From CAZKBP01 sp964551015 (GTDB taxonomy: Bacteria > Bacteroidota > Bacteroidia > Cytophagales > Microscillaceae): a stretch of 64,000 bases of DNA. Position numbers and translations under genes: made by a program. Below are positions 1 to 9,263 of the stretch, piece after piece; within the stretch, counting starts at the first letter, position 1; each line of letters begins with the position of its first letter. The notes below the pieces were generated by a model. It worked only from the letters and a program-made list of their open reading frames with translations. It searched no databases and was not told where the DNA came from. The stretch is from the NCBI GenBank assembly GCA_964551015.1, contig CAZKBP010000009.1:1-64000 (forward strand), in the 5' to 3' direction.

Positions 1-378
1 GATAAATATTGTAATTGATCATAAAAATTCTCGGACTTCTACTTTTGTGCAATAGAGGTTTTTAGAGGCGAAAATTTCAATTTCGGGTTTTGATGAAATG
101 AAAAACAGATGCTCAGCGTGGAAAAATGCCAGAAATTATTCATTCCTATGAAAATAAGCAGGGAGATTATCTCTATCTCGTCCTAAACCAAGCTTCAAAT
201 GATTAATTGCCGAAGCACTCGAGTCTATTTTTCTTGAATGCTTTATGCATACATAAAAGTAAATTTACCAACATATCTTAGTAACATCTCCGCTTTGGTC
301 TGCGTTTTGTAGATGAGGTTGTCCGAGAACAAGTATAAGATAACCTTAATATATTTATTTTTCACTTAGAAGACTGGT
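1..378. other. Gene-free leader region
   Basis: AT-rich stretch before the nuclease gene. I see no open frame with a recognisable product, no RNA gene and no clear terminator. The only structure noticed is a 9-base inverted pair (28-36 and 321-329) too far apart and too short to interpret. It probably holds the nuclease promoter and the 3' flank of a gene outside the window. Confidence 0.5.
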
Positions 379-1260
379 ATGCGTTTTTTTATAATTTCAT
401 TTGCCTCGATATTCATTTTGTGGGGATGCGAAAGCGACTTAGCCTCTCCTAACGCCACAAATAGCCTAGCCCCTCAGACCGAGATCGTGGTAGACGACAC
501 AGGACTTACCTTGGGTAATCCTTCGGAAGCCGAGGACAATGTCAATTTTACAAGTAATTATCTGATAGAAAAGCCTCAGTATACGCTCTCGTATAATCGT
601 GCACGGAATACCGCCAATTGGGTGGCTTGGCACTTGGATGAGAATCACTTGGGAAACACGAGCCGGCAAAATGATTTTCGCCCTGATGCCACTTTGCCCG
701 AAGGCTGGTATCAAGTTACTTCTTTTGACTATTCGGAATCTGGTTTTGATCGCGGCCATCTTTGTCCTTCGGCGGATCGTTCTAATTCGGTAGGAGATAA
801 CTCGGCCACTTTTCTGATGAGTAATATTATGCCACAAGCGCCCGACCTCAATCAAGGGCCTTGGGTAGAGTTGGAGATTTACTGCCGTGATTTGGTCAGA
901 CAAGGAAACGAGTTGTACATCATTACGGGGGTGGCTGGTCAGGGTGGAGTCGGTAATCGCGGCTTTAAGCGGAGCATTGACTCCAATCGCCACACGGGAA
1001 TTGCTGTTCCCGAGCGTTTTTGGAAAATAATCCTAGTGTTACCAGAGGGAGAAAACGACTTAGAGAGAATCACGGCCTCTACTCGGGTAATTGCCGTGGA
1101 TATGCCCAATGACCAAGACGCAGATACGCGCTTGTGGTCGGCTTATCGTGTCAGTGTAGATCAATTGGAGCGTACGACAGATTATGATTTCTTTTCTCGC
1201 TTGGCCATTGACTTACAAAACTCTCTAGAAAGTAAAGTAGATCAGGAAAGCATTAATTAG
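379..1260 (+). CDS. Secreted DNA/RNA non-specific endonuclease (lipoprotein)
   Basis: DNA/RNA non-specific endonuclease of the NUC1/Serratia-nuclease family, a beta-beta-alpha metal enzyme that cleaves DNA and RNA with a Mg-bound water. The 293-residue product starts with a hydrophobic segment ending in LWGC (Cys17), a plausible lipobox, so it is probably a lipoprotein exposed outside the inner membrane. The active-site DRGH lies at 124-127 (general base His127); the metal ligand Asn158 is in DLNQGPW, and Glu166 follows at the same spacing as in the Serratia enzyme. The gene is alone, closed by a bidirectional terminator at 1281-1315. No immunity gene is adjacent, so nucleic-acid scavenging rather than toxin use is the simplest reading (inference). 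Confidence 0.93.
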   Translation: MRFFIISFASIFILWGCESDLASPNATNSLAPQTEIVVDDTGLTLGNPSEAEDNVNFTSNYLIEKPQYTLSYNRARNTANWVAWHLDENHLGNTSRQNDFRPDATLPEGWYQVTSFDYSESGFDRGHLCPSADRSNSVGDNSATFLMSNIMPQAPDLNQGPWVELEIYCRDLVRQGNELYIITGVAGQGGVGNRGFKRSIDSNRHTGIAVPERFWKIILVLPEGENDLERITASTRVIAVDMPNDQDADTRLWSAYRVSVDQLERTTDYDFFSRLAIDLQNSLESKVDQESIN

Positions 1261-1280
1261 AAGGCTCCACCTTAGAAGCT

Positions 1281-1315
1281 AAAAAGAGCCATGCTTGATC
1301 AGCATGGCTCTTTTT
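1281..1315. terminator. Bidirectional rho-independent terminator
   Basis: Perfect 15-base inverted repeat (arms 1281-1295 and 1301-1315) around the loop TGATC. The arms begin with five A and end with five T, so the hairpin has a T tract on both strands. It sits between the convergent nuclease and small secreted protein genes and can serve both. Confidence 0.9.
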
Positions 1316-1342
1316 AGTCATTTAGCTTAAAAATACTAGGGT

Positions 1343-1762
1343 TTATTGATCATTTTCGTCTTTATTCCCTTTGCGTCTTCCTCGGCGTTCTTCGGCTCGA
1401 TTTCTCGCATTTTCTTTCATTTGTTCATACTTCCCTTTTTGCTCTTCATCCAGTAAGGCTAGAATTTTGGTATCGACATCTTTGGCAATAGCTTGTCGCT
1501 CACCACGGAGTTCCTGAGGTTCTGTTTCACCACTTTGTTTTTTCTGGCGTAGCTCTTCATTCTTTTGTGCAGCTTCCAGATTGATCTCATAGATTTGTTC
1601 CTTTTGCTCAGCCGTGAGTGTCAATTGTTTTTCCATACGATTGGTCATCCTTTGGGCTCTTTCTTCGGGCGTACGAGGCTCCTGACCGCGTTGCCCTTGG
1701 GCATAACTAATACTCAATACCAGGATAGAAAAAAGGATGGTTAAAAATGCACTTTTCTTCAT
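1343..1762 (-). CDS. Small secreted Spy/DUF4890-like helical protein
   Basis: Predicted periplasmic protein of about 139 residues. I chose the ATG at 1762 (MKKSAFLTIL) because it starts directly with a signal peptide ending at SYAQ; an in-frame ATG three codons upstream (1771) is also possible. The mature part is almost wholly charged helix: an LTLTAEQKEQIYEIN segment and an LLDEEQKGKYEQM segment resemble the repeated LTxxQ helices of Spy/CpxP and the Bacteroidota DUF4890 family, whose members are thought to bind unfolded proteins or metals in the envelope. The tail is basic, with a run of Arg and Lys. Function inferred from resemblance only. Confidence 0.8.
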   Translation of the reverse strand: MKKSAFLTILFSILVLSISYAQGQRGQEPRTPEERAQRMTNRMEKQLTLTAEQKEQIYEINLEAAQKNEELRQKKQSGETEPQELRGERQAIAKDVDTKILALLDEEQKGKYEQMKENARNRAEERRGRRKGNKDENDQ

Positions 1763-1877
1763 GTTTATCATTAATATTTGGTTTGTATTGCTTAGACGTG
1801 GTGAACAGGTGAAGGTTTAAACAAACCCGTAGAATATCTTTGGGATATGGCTTTTTACCGACAGAAGCTGTATTTGG

Positions 1878-2396
1878 CTAGCCAAAGAGGATGAGTACCT
1901 GATTCTTTTCCACGTTCTCTTGGGGCTTCACACGAATGGTTTTGATGTTCCCATCGGTGGGTGATTTGATCACGTTTTCCATCTTCATCGCTTCCAAGAT
2001 AATGAGTGTGTCTCCTTTTTTGACAGCTTGCCCCTCTTCCACCTTGATATCTAAGATCAAACCGGGCATAGGTGCTTTCACTTCTTCTACCTTGGACTCT
2101 GCACTCTTCATCCCTAGCTTTTTGAGGAGCAAATCAAAGCGGTCTTGTAGCTGAATTTGGTACGCTGTGCCGTTGACCGAGATGACCAAAAGTTTCTCTT
2201 CCCGATTTACTTGCACGATCTCGGCCAAGTAGGATTGATGGTCTTTGATAATGTGAAAACTGTCATCTTTAAGTTTAATCAAATCCCACTCGAAAGCAGA
2301 GCCGTTGAGTTGATATTGGTCTTTTTCTTTTTGAATCTCAAATTCTATGGCTTGACTCTCAGTGGCTTCGGCAATTTGTACTCTAGCTTTTAACAT
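1878..2396 (-). CDS. Biotin carboxyl carrier protein (acyl-CoA carboxylase subunit)
   Basis: Biotin-carrying subunit of an acyl-CoA carboxylase or related biotin enzyme. The 172-residue protein ends in a biotinyl/lipoyl domain (about 105-172) with MPGLI at its start and the biotinylation motif EAMKMEN, in which the lysine carries biotin. The N-terminal 100 residues form a poorly conserved beta-rich part as in the gamma-type carriers of propionyl/methylmalonyl-CoA enzymes. The partner biotin carboxylase and carboxyltransferase genes would normally be adjacent; none is within the window, although they could not lie upstream because a divergent gene starts 67 bases away. Exact substrate is therefore unknown. 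Confidence 0.9.
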   Translation of the reverse strand: MLKARVQIAEATESQAIEFEIQKEKDQYQLNGSAFEWDLIKLKDDSFHIIKDHQSYLAEIVQVNREEKLLVISVNGTAYQIQLQDRFDLLLKKLGMKSAESKVEEVKAPMPGLILDIKVEEGQAVKKGDTLIILEAMKMENVIKSPTDGNIKTIRVKPQENVEKNQVLILFG

Positions 2397-2404
2397 AATT
2401 CGCT

Positions 2405-2412
2405 TATCTTTG
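2405..2412 (+). promoter_or_regulatory. Candidate -7 box TATCTTTG for the M1 aminopeptidase
   Basis: Matches the Bacteroidota -7 consensus TAnnTTTG and lies in the 67-base divergent gap, giving a leader of about 45 bases before the ATG at 2464. A TTTG at 2375-2378 is 26 bases upstream, longer than the usual spacer, so the -33 element is uncertain. Confidence 0.35.
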
Positions 2413-2463
2413 ATAAATAATACGTTGTTTACATAGGTGCTTCCGTAAAAATGTAAAACAAAA

Positions 2464-5022
2464 ATGAATAAAGCTACACTTCATTTTATTTTTGGAGGAG
2501 GCTTTTGTCTGCTTCTGTGTTTAAATGCTTGTAAAAATACCCAGCCATTAACCCAAAGCAAACCCCAGCCCCAAGCCGTAGTTTCCAGAGATAGTCTGTC
2601 TCAGCCCCAGCCTGACTCAGAAGATCAGGAACCCTATCGATTTACCCAGACTCGCCAGCACGACCTCTTGCACACGCGCCTCGCCCTAGAATTTGATTGG
2701 GAGCAAAGAGCCGTGTATGGTCAGGCCAATCTAACCCTCAAACCTTATTTTTATCCACAAGATTCGCTGGTTTTGGATGCCCAGGGCTTCGAGATTAGCC
2801 TCGTGCATCTCATTCATCAAGATATCGAGGAGGAGCTAGATTACACTTACGACGGTCGATCCATCACTATTCAACTGGGGAATACCTATACCCGTGAACA
2901 AACCTATGAAGTAGCCATTGATTACATCGCCTACCCCGAGCGACAAGCCAGTGCCGGGAGTGAAGCCATTGAAGGTACACAAGGTTTGTATTTTATCAAT
3001 CCAGACGGGAAAAACCCCAACAAACCTCGCCAAATTTGGTCTCAGGGCGAGACTAGCTACAATTCTTGCTGGTTTCCTACCATTGACCACCCGAATGAAC
3101 GTTCTACCCAAGAACTTTACGTAACCGTTGACCCCGCATTTAAAACCCTCTCTAATGGCGAATTGGTCTATTCTAAAGATAATACGGATGGTACGCGTAC
3201 CGATTATTGGAAAATGGATCAAGCCCACGCTCCTTATCTTTTTACCCTCGTGGTAGGAGAGTACGCAGTGGTCAAAGAGGAGTGGCAGGGCAAGGAAGTC
3301 AGCTACTACGTGGAGCCAGCTTATGAAAAATATGCCAAAGCCATCTTTGGGAATACGCCCGAAATGATGAGCTTCTTTTCCGAAAAGCTAAAATATCCTT
3401 ACCCTTGGAATAAATACGCCCAAGTGGTTGTCAGAGATTTTGTGTCAGGAGCCATGGAAAATACCAGTGCTTCCACTTTTATGGAAGATTTGCAGGTGGA
3501 TGACCGTACCCTGCTGGACGAAAGCTGGGACTATATCATCGCGCACGAGCTATTTCACCAATGGTTTGGCGACTTGGTCACCTGCGAATCTTGGGCTAAT
3601 CTCCCACTCAATGAAGCCTTTGCCAATTACGCTGAATATCTCTGGAATGAATACAAATACGGGGTAGAAGAAGCTGATCACAGTGGCTGGGAAGAACTAC
3701 AAGGCTATCTGGAAGAATCCAAGCTAAAACAAGAGCCCCTCATTCGTTTTCATTATGAAAATGCCGAAGATATGTTTGATGCCCACTCCTATAACAAGGG
3801 AGGGCGGGTGCTCCATATGCTCCGTAATTACGTAGGAGACGAAGCCTTTTGGGAAGCTTTGCATTTGTATTTGAAGGAAAATGAATATCAAAGTGCCGAA
3901 ATCCACGACTTACGCTTGGCTTTTGAAGAAGTGACCGGAGAAGATTTGAATTGGTTTTTTAATCAGTGGTTTTTAGCTCCCGGGCATCCTATCTTAGAAA
4001 TAAACCACACGTATCAAGCGGGTCAATTAGCATTACAGGTCAAACAAAAACAAGATCTGAGTCAATATCCTATCTTTCGTTTGCCGATTAAAATTGCAAT
4101 TTGGGAAAATGGCTCTAGAAAAATTTATCCCATCACCATTCAACAATCAGAGGAGCTTTTTACTTTTAATTTGGAAAATGCCCCCGACCTCGTCGTTTTT
4201 GATGCCGACCAACAGCTTCTCGCCGAGACGACTCATCCCAAATCTCAGTCGGAATGGATTTATCAATACCAACACGAGCAAAAATATCTGGCTCGTCGCC
4301 AAGCCTTGCTTGAGCTGCAAGAGCTAGGGCTGGCTGAGGTCGCTCAGGTGCAAGAGCAGGCACTTGAGGATTCTTTTTGGGTAATCCGAGATTTGGCCAT
4401 CGGAATTTGGGCAGACAGCGAAGAACCCGTGCCGAAGACCGTGGAGCAAAAAATTTTAGATCTCGCCCAGCATGACCCCGAAGCCTATGTCAGAGCCAGC
4501 GCGGTGGATGTGTTGGGTATTTTGCCCAAGGCCGACCGTTTTCAGGAGGTATTCCTCCAAGGTACACGAGATCGGGCTTACTCGGTGGTAGAATCTTCCC
4601 TGTATGCCTTCTGGCAGAATAGCCGTGACCAACCGAAGATCAAATCGCTGATGGACTCCTTTTTAGAAAGTAAAGACCCAGGAATTATTCTGGTCTTGGC
4701 AGAATATTACACCGAACAATCAGGAGCGGAACAATATGATTGGCTCATGACTAAAATAAAAGAGGCCAAGAGCTTTGAAAAGTACGAATTAATCCAATAT
4801 CTTGGTCAGCAATTGCTAAAAGTGCCTGCACAGCAACAAGCCGAAGGCATTCAGGTTCTAGAAGAAATTCTGCTGGGAAAAGACCCCGATTGGGCCAAGT
4901 TTTCTGCCTTCCAAGCCTTATTGCTTTTGCAAAAACAGCCCGAAATCAAAGCCTTGATAGAAAAAGTCAAAGCTCAAGAAAAAAACGAATCGCTCTTGCA
5001 CCTCTATCAGTCACTCGAGTAA
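2464..5022 (+). CDS. M1 family aminopeptidase lipoprotein with HEAT-like C-terminus
   Basis: Zinc aminopeptidase of the M1 (gluzincin) family, removing N-terminal residues from peptides, here probably outside the inner membrane: the N-terminus is a signal peptide with lipobox LNAC. The exopeptidase motif GAMEN is at 329-333; the zinc site HELFH is at 361-365 with the third ligand Glu384 in NEAF, the exact HEXXH-x18-E spacing. At 852 residues it is a full-length M1 enzyme; the last about 250 residues are helical and HEAT-like (ALLELQELG, VRASAVDVLG), as in the C-terminal domain of these enzymes. The DivIC-like gene follows after 18 bases, so they are probably cotranscribed. A second M1-type peptidase is at 29.3 kb. 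Confidence 0.95.
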   Translation: MNKATLHFIFGGGFCLLLCLNACKNTQPLTQSKPQPQAVVSRDSLSQPQPDSEDQEPYRFTQTRQHDLLHTRLALEFDWEQRAVYGQANLTLKPYFYPQDSLVLDAQGFEISLVHLIHQDIEEELDYTYDGRSITIQLGNTYTREQTYEVAIDYIAYPERQASAGSEAIEGTQGLYFINPDGKNPNKPRQIWSQGETSYNSCWFPTIDHPNERSTQELYVTVDPAFKTLSNGELVYSKDNTDGTRTDYWKMDQAHAPYLFTLVVGEYAVVKEEWQGKEVSYYVEPAYEKYAKAIFGNTPEMMSFFSEKLKYPYPWNKYAQVVVRDFVSGAMENTSASTFMEDLQVDDRTLLDESWDYIIAHELFHQWFGDLVTCESWANLPLNEAFANYAEYLWNEYKYGVEEADHSGWEELQGYLEESKLKQEPLIRFHYENAEDMFDAHSYNKGGRVLHMLRNYVGDEAFWEALHLYLKENEYQSAEIHDLRLAFEEVTGEDLNWFFNQWFLAPGHPILEINHTYQAGQLALQVKQKQDLSQYPIFRLPIKIAIWENGSRKIYPITIQQSEELFTFNLENAPDLVVFDADQQLLAETTHPKSQSEWIYQYQHEQKYLARRQALLELQELGLAEVAQVQEQALEDSFWVIRDLAIGIWADSEEPVPKTVEQKILDLAQHDPEAYVRASAVDVLGILPKADRFQEVFLQGTRDRAYSVVESSLYAFWQNSRDQPKIKSLMDSFLESKDPGIILVLAEYYTEQSGAEQYDWLMTKIKEAKSFEKYELIQYLGQQLLKVPAQQQAEGIQVLEEILLGKDPDWAKFSAFQALLLLQKQPEIKALIEKVKAQEKNESLLHLYQSLE

Positions 5023-5040
5023 TACCAAAACCTAGCACCC

Positions 5041-5358
5041 ATGAAGACTCCCAAAATACCTTCTTTTCTCAAAAACTTCTACCTCATCAGTGGGGGAATT
5101 TTCCTGATTTGGATGCTATTTTTGGATGCTAATGATTTCATTACCCAATACCAACGCCAAAGCCGGCTCAAAAAACTAGAAAAAGAGAAAAAGTATTACC
5201 AGCAAGAAATGCAAAAAATCGAGAAAGGCTACCGAGATTTACTCGAGAAGCCGAGCGTTCTCGAAAAATTTGCCCGCGAGAAGTACCTCATGAAAAAACC
5301 CGAAGAAGATGTCTACATCATCGTAGAAAAGGAACCCTCTGGAGAAAGCAAAGAATAA
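5041..5358 (+). CDS. Septum formation initiator protein (DivIC/FtsB-like)
   Basis: Small bitopic division protein of the FtsB/DivIC family. The 105-residue product has a short cytoplasmic N-terminus, one transmembrane helix (about 15-30, LISGGIFLIWMLFL), then a coiled coil rich in Lys and Glu (about 40-75) and the family's closing motif FAREKYLMKKPEEDVYII, which corresponds to the conserved AREKYxMxKPGE-type segment. In other bacteria it joins FtsL and FtsQ to activate septal peptidoglycan synthesis. It follows the aminopeptidase by 18 bases. The 267-base gap after it contains the sdh promoter. Confidence 0.9.
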   Translation: MKTPKIPSFLKNFYLISGGIFLIWMLFLDANDFITQYQRQSRLKKLEKEKKYYQQEMQKIEKGYRDLLEKPSVLEKFAREKYLMKKPEEDVYIIVEKEPSGESKE

Positions 5359-5565
5359 GATCAATGAACCGACCTGCCCCTTCTTTCATTTATACAATAA
5401 AATACCCTCTTGCCCTTTTCATTTTTTTCTGAAAATTGGAAACCAAAAAGCTTCACAATTCCTTCATGTAATTAGAAATACAAAAAGGTCTAAATTCAAA
5501 GTTTAGAACAAGTCAAAATAAGTATTTTGTCTCTGTTTTTATGTGGAAATGTTAAATCTGCAATG

Positions 5566-5573
5566 TAAATTTG
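5566..5573 (+). promoter_or_regulatory. Candidate sdhCAB promoter, -7 box TAAATTTG
   Basis: Exact match to TAnnTTTG, 53 bases before the sdhC start in an otherwise AT-rich gap. No good TTTG at the usual -33 distance; the nearest (5526-5529) is 36 bases upstream. The box is identical to those at 10040, 14198, 27180 and 53083. Confidence 0.45.
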
Positions 5574-5625
5574 GCTAATTCGCATAACAACTATTGAGTT
5601 TAAACAAACAAAGAAAAATAAAGAT

Positions 5626-6348
5626 ATGAGCGCATCTACTGTTCCTGTGCCCAATAAGAGAAAAAACTGGTTTATGCAGTTTATTTACAGCTCTATTGGT
5701 CGCAAATTACTTATGGCCTTGACTGGATTATTCCTAATCCTCTTTCTTACCGTCCATCTGGCTGGAAATTTACAGCTATTAGCAGGCGATGGAGGAGAAG
5801 CATTTAATAAATATGCCAAGTTCATGGGTCATAACGAACTTATTCAAATTGTTTCCTTTGGAAACTTCTTTTTTATCACATTACATATCATTGTTTCCAT
5901 TGTCCTTACCCGTAGTAACACTCAGGCACGCCCCAAGAGCTATGCTTACAGTAAGCCCGGAGCCAACGCGAGTTGGAGTTCTCGCAATATGATGATTTTA
6001 GGGTCAATCGTGTTAATATTCTTGGTCATTCACTTGTCAAACTTCTGGGCAAAGTCCAAGTTTGGACCAGTTGAAATGGTTACTTACGACGGGGTAGAGG
6101 GTGTCGAGTATCAAGACTTGTATTCTATTGTCCAAGCGAAGTTTTCCGTGGGTTGGCTGGTTGCACTTTATGTAGTTTCTATGCTAGGATTGGCTTTTCA
6201 TTTATCCCACGGTTTCCAGAGTGCCTTTCAAACGATTGGTCTGAACCATGTGAAGTATTCACCTGCTATCAAACTGGTTGGTTTGATTTACTGTATCGTC
6301 ATTCCCCTGGGGTTTGCGATCATTCCTTTGTATATGTATTTCACATGA
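5626..6348 (+). CDS. sdhC: Succinate dehydrogenase cytochrome b subunit
   Basis: Membrane anchor of complex II, the single-chain five-helix type (b558 class) typical of Bacteroidota and Bacillus. It binds two hemes and passes electrons from SdhB to menaquinone. The 240-residue protein has five hydrophobic helices; His44 (LTVHLAG), His87 (ITLHII), His136 (LVIHLSN) and His182 (AFHLSH) are spaced like the four heme ligands of this class. It is the first gene of sdhCAB, with sdhA 76 bases downstream. The order C-A-B without sdhD fits this enzyme type. Confidence 0.95.
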   Translation: MSASTVPVPNKRKNWFMQFIYSSIGRKLLMALTGLFLILFLTVHLAGNLQLLAGDGGEAFNKYAKFMGHNELIQIVSFGNFFFITLHIIVSIVLTRSNTQARPKSYAYSKPGANASWSSRNMMILGSIVLIFLVIHLSNFWAKSKFGPVEMVTYDGVEGVEYQDLYSIVQAKFSVGWLVALYVVSMLGLAFHLSHGFQSAFQTIGLNHVKYSPAIKLVGLIYCIVIPLGFAIIPLYMYFT

Positions 6349-6424
6349 TCTATCATTGCTCAGCGAAGCGATGTCATCTATCAGCTTTATTCAATTAATT
6401 AAAGGAAAAATTTAGATTATAGAT

Positions 6425-8359
6425 ATGAAATTAGATTCTAAAATACCCGAAGGACCACTCGCCGAGAAATGGTCTAAACATAAATTTGGCATCAAGCTCG
6501 TCAATCCTGCCAACAAGCGAAAATACGACGTAATTGTAGTAGGAACTGGTTTGGCTGGTGCGTCTGCCGCTGCTTCTTTGGCCGAGCTAGGTTACAATGT
6601 AAAATCCTTCTGCTTTCAAGATAGCCCGCGCCGTGCCCACAGTATCGCGGCACAGGGAGGGATCAATGCGGCCAAAAACTATCAAAATGATGGAGACAGT
6701 GTGTTCCGTCTTTTTTACGATACCATCAAAGGAGGAGATTATCGCTCCCGAGAAGCCAATGTGCATCGTTTGGCTGAGGTAAGTGTCAATATTATTGACC
6801 AGTGTGTGGCTCAGGGAGTTCCTTTTGCCCGTGATTATGGTGGATTGCTAGCCAACCGCTCTTTTGGTGGAGCACAGGTATCGCGTACTTTCTATGCCCG
6901 TGGTCAGACAGGACAGCAGTTGCTCTTGGGTGCTTACAGTGCTATGAGCCGTCAAGTGGCCAACGGGAAAATCAAAGTTTATCCTCGCACTGAGATGCTT
7001 GACTTGGTCATGGTAGATGGACAAGCACGAGGAATTGTAGTTCGAAACTTAGTTACTGGCCAGATCGAGTCTCACAGTGCACACGCTGTACTACTTTGCA
7101 CAGGTGGCTATGGAAATGTCTTTTACCTTTCTACCAATGCGATGGGTTCTAACGGTAGTGCTGCCTGGAGAGCACACCGAAGAGGAGCTTTGTTTGCCAA
7201 TCCTTGTTATACACAAATTCACCCCACTTGTATTCCCGTATCGGGTGGCCATCAGTCTAAGCTGACTTTGATGTCTGAGTCTCTCCGAAATGACGGACGC
7301 GTATGGGTTCCCAAGACCTTGGAAGACGCGGAGAAAATCCGCAAAGGAGAGTTAAAACCTGGCGACTTAAAAGAGGATCAAAGAGATTATTATCTGGAAA
7401 GAAAATATCCTTCTTTTGGTAACCTCGTGCCTCGGGATGTGGCCTCTCGTAATGCTAAGTATGTATGTGACGAAGGAAAAGGGGTCGGTAAAACAGGTTT
7501 AGCCGTCTACTTGGATTTCCGAGATGCGATCAAGCGTGATGGCGAAGATGTGATCTCCGCCAAATACGGAAACCTCTTCCAGATGTACGAAAAAATTACC
7601 GATGAGAACCCTTACCAAGTGCCGATGAAGATTTATCCAGCCGTTCACTACACGATGGGCGGACTGTGGGTAGATTATAATTTGATGACTAACATTCCTG
7701 GTCTTTATGCGCTGGGTGAAGCTAACTTCTCCGACCACGGGGCAAACCGTTTGGGGGCAAGTGCTCTGATGCAAGGCTTGGCTGATGGTTATTTTGTGAT
7801 TCCTTACACCGTAGGAGATTATTTATCTACATTGCCCTACGACAAAATCCCTACCGATCACGAAGCTTTCCAAAAAGCAGAAAAAGAAGTAAAAGACAAT
7901 ATCGAGAAGCTACTTGCCGTAAATGGTAAGAAAACCGTAGACGAATTCCATAAAGAATTAGGACAAATCATGTGGGACTACTGCGGAATGTCTCGCAACG
8001 CGGAAGGCTTGAAGTTAGCCAAGCAAAAAATTAAAGAACTGCGTGCCGAATTCTGGAAAGACGTGAAGGTATTAGGTAGTAATGACGAACTCAACACGAC
8101 CTTAGAGAAAGCTAATCGTGTGGCAGACTTCCTCGAGTTAGGTGAATTGATGATTGATGACGCCTTGAACCGTGAAGAATCCTGTGGTGGGCACTTCCGC
8201 GAAGAACACCAAACCGAAGAGGGCGAAGCAAGACGTGATGATGATAACTACTCTTACGTAGCAGCTTGGGAATACAAAGGCCCTGAGCAACAAGAAGAAT
8301 TACATAAAGAAGAGTTAATCTTTGAGAATGTGAAGCTTACTCAAAGAAGTTACAAGTAA
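6425..8359 (+). CDS. sdhA: Succinate dehydrogenase/fumarate reductase flavoprotein subunit
   Basis: Catalytic flavoprotein of complex II, oxidising succinate to fumarate on the cytoplasmic face of the membrane. The 644-residue protein has the dinucleotide-binding GTGLAG at 40-45 and HSIAAQGG starting at 72, where His72 is expected to carry covalent FAD. HYTMGGLWVD and GLYALGEANF further on are standard family blocks, as is GANRLGASAL. Length is normal for the Bacteroidota/epsilon-type enzyme (about 640). A hairpin follows the stop codon (8371-8400) before sdhB. Direction of catalysis (succinate oxidation versus fumarate reduction) cannot be told from sequence; the aerobic context favours SDH. 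Confidence 0.97.
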   Translation: MKLDSKIPEGPLAEKWSKHKFGIKLVNPANKRKYDVIVVGTGLAGASAAASLAELGYNVKSFCFQDSPRRAHSIAAQGGINAAKNYQNDGDSVFRLFYDTIKGGDYRSREANVHRLAEVSVNIIDQCVAQGVPFARDYGGLLANRSFGGAQVSRTFYARGQTGQQLLLGAYSAMSRQVANGKIKVYPRTEMLDLVMVDGQARGIVVRNLVTGQIESHSAHAVLLCTGGYGNVFYLSTNAMGSNGSAAWRAHRRGALFANPCYTQIHPTCIPVSGGHQSKLTLMSESLRNDGRVWVPKTLEDAEKIRKGELKPGDLKEDQRDYYLERKYPSFGNLVPRDVASRNAKYVCDEGKGVGKTGLAVYLDFRDAIKRDGEDVISAKYGNLFQMYEKITDENPYQVPMKIYPAVHYTMGGLWVDYNLMTNIPGLYALGEANFSDHGANRLGASALMQGLADGYFVIPYTVGDYLSTLPYDKIPTDHEAFQKAEKEVKDNIEKLLAVNGKKTVDEFHKELGQIMWDYCGMSRNAEGLKLAKQKIKELRAEFWKDVKVLGSNDELNTTLEKANRVADFLELGELMIDDALNREESCGGHFREEHQTEEGEARRDDDNYSYVAAWEYKGPEQQEELHKEELIFENVKLTQRSYK

Positions 8360-8370
8360 AATCTGATCAC

Positions 8371-8400
8371 AGCAGAGAAGCTTTGTACCAATGCTCTGCT
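8371..8400 (+). promoter_or_regulatory. Intercistronic hairpin between sdhA and sdhB
   Basis: Seven-base stem AGCAGAG (8371-8377) with CTCTGCT (8394-8400), 16-base loop, in the 69-base sdhA-sdhB gap. It lacks a real T tract, so it is more likely an mRNA-processing or stability element, or a weak attenuator, than a full terminator. Confidence 0.5.
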
Positions 8401-8428
8401 TTGCAAATCACTATCTTTAAAAATAAAT

Positions 8429-9181
8429 ATGAAACTTACACTCAAAATCTGGAGACAGAAAAATAAAGATACCAAAGGCAAGATCGAAACCTACCAAATG
8501 GACGAGGTTTCACCCGATATGTCTTTCTTGGAAATGTTAGATGAGTTGAACGAGAAACTGATTCGCGAAAGTCAAGACCCCGTCGTCTTCGATCACGACT
8601 GCCGTGAAGGAATCTGTGGCTCCTGTGCACTCTATATCAATGGTCGTCCTCACGGCCCACAGCAAGGGACAACGGCCTGCCAGCTGCATATGCGTTCTTT
8701 CAAAGATGGAGATACCGTTTACATAGAACCTTGGCGTGCTAAGGCATTCCCCGTCATTAAAGACCTAGCCGTAGATCGTAGTGCTTTTGACCGAGTTATT
8801 CAGGCGGGTGGCTTTGTATCGGTCAACACAGGAGTGAGTGTAGATGCCAACGAAATCCCGGTACCCAAAGATATCGCAGACGAAGCTTTTGATGCGGCTA
8901 CCTGTATTGGCTGTGGAGCTTGTGTAGCTGCTTGTAAAAATGCTTCTGCCATGCTTTTCGTATCCGCCAAAGTTTCTCAATTATCATTACTCCCCCAGGG
9001 AAAAGCCGAGAGAAAAAGACGCGTAGAAAACATGGTAGCGCAGATGGATGCCGAAGGTTTTGGTGCTTGTACCAACACTGGAGCTTGCTCCGCGGAATGC
9101 CCTAAGGGAATTTCCCTGAAGCACATTGCTCGCATGAACCGCGAGTATTTCGGAGCAACGGTTACTTCTACCAATGCCTAG
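8429..9181 (+). CDS. sdhB: Succinate dehydrogenase iron-sulfur subunit
   Basis: Electron-transfer subunit of complex II linking FADH2 in SdhA to heme and quinone in SdhC. All cluster ligands are visible: Cys58, Cys63, Cys66 and Cys84 for the plant-ferredoxin [2Fe-2S] centre (CREGICGSC), then Cys159, Cys162, Cys165 (CIGCGAC) with Cys224 for [4Fe-4S], and Cys169, Cys214, Cys220 for [3Fe-4S]. The 250-residue length is normal. It is the last gene of the operon, followed by a strong hairpin terminator at 9208. Confidence 0.97.
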   Translation: MKLTLKIWRQKNKDTKGKIETYQMDEVSPDMSFLEMLDELNEKLIRESQDPVVFDHDCREGICGSCALYINGRPHGPQQGTTACQLHMRSFKDGDTVYIEPWRAKAFPVIKDLAVDRSAFDRVIQAGGFVSVNTGVSVDANEIPVPKDIADEAFDAATCIGCGACVAACKNASAMLFVSAKVSQLSLLPQGKAERKRRVENMVAQMDAEGFGACTNTGACSAECPKGISLKHIARMNREYFGATVTSTNA

Positions 9182-9207
9182 TTCTGCTCTCAAAATTGCA
9201 TAACTCT

Positions 9208-9240
9208 CCAGACGCTTGCTCCGCAGGCGTCTGGTTTCTT
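9208..9240 (+). terminator. Rho-independent terminator of sdhCAB
   Basis: Arms CCAGACGC (9208-9215) and GCGTCTGG (9227-9234), extendable inward by TTGC/GCAG with one wobble pair, leaving a 3-base loop; followed by TTTCTT. GC-rich stem immediately after sdhB. Confidence 0.85.
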
Positions 9241-9263
9241 TATGATATAAACCCACCCACCCC

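Noticed and set aside
28..329. Inverted pair TTCTCGGAC (28-36) and GTCCGAGAA (321-329)
   Set aside because: Nine bases separated by nearly 300, compatible with chance in AT-rich DNA.
466..993. 175-codon frame on the minus strand inside the nuclease gene
   Set aside because: Opposite a well-supported nuclease with full motif set; composition has no protein features. Antisense shadow.
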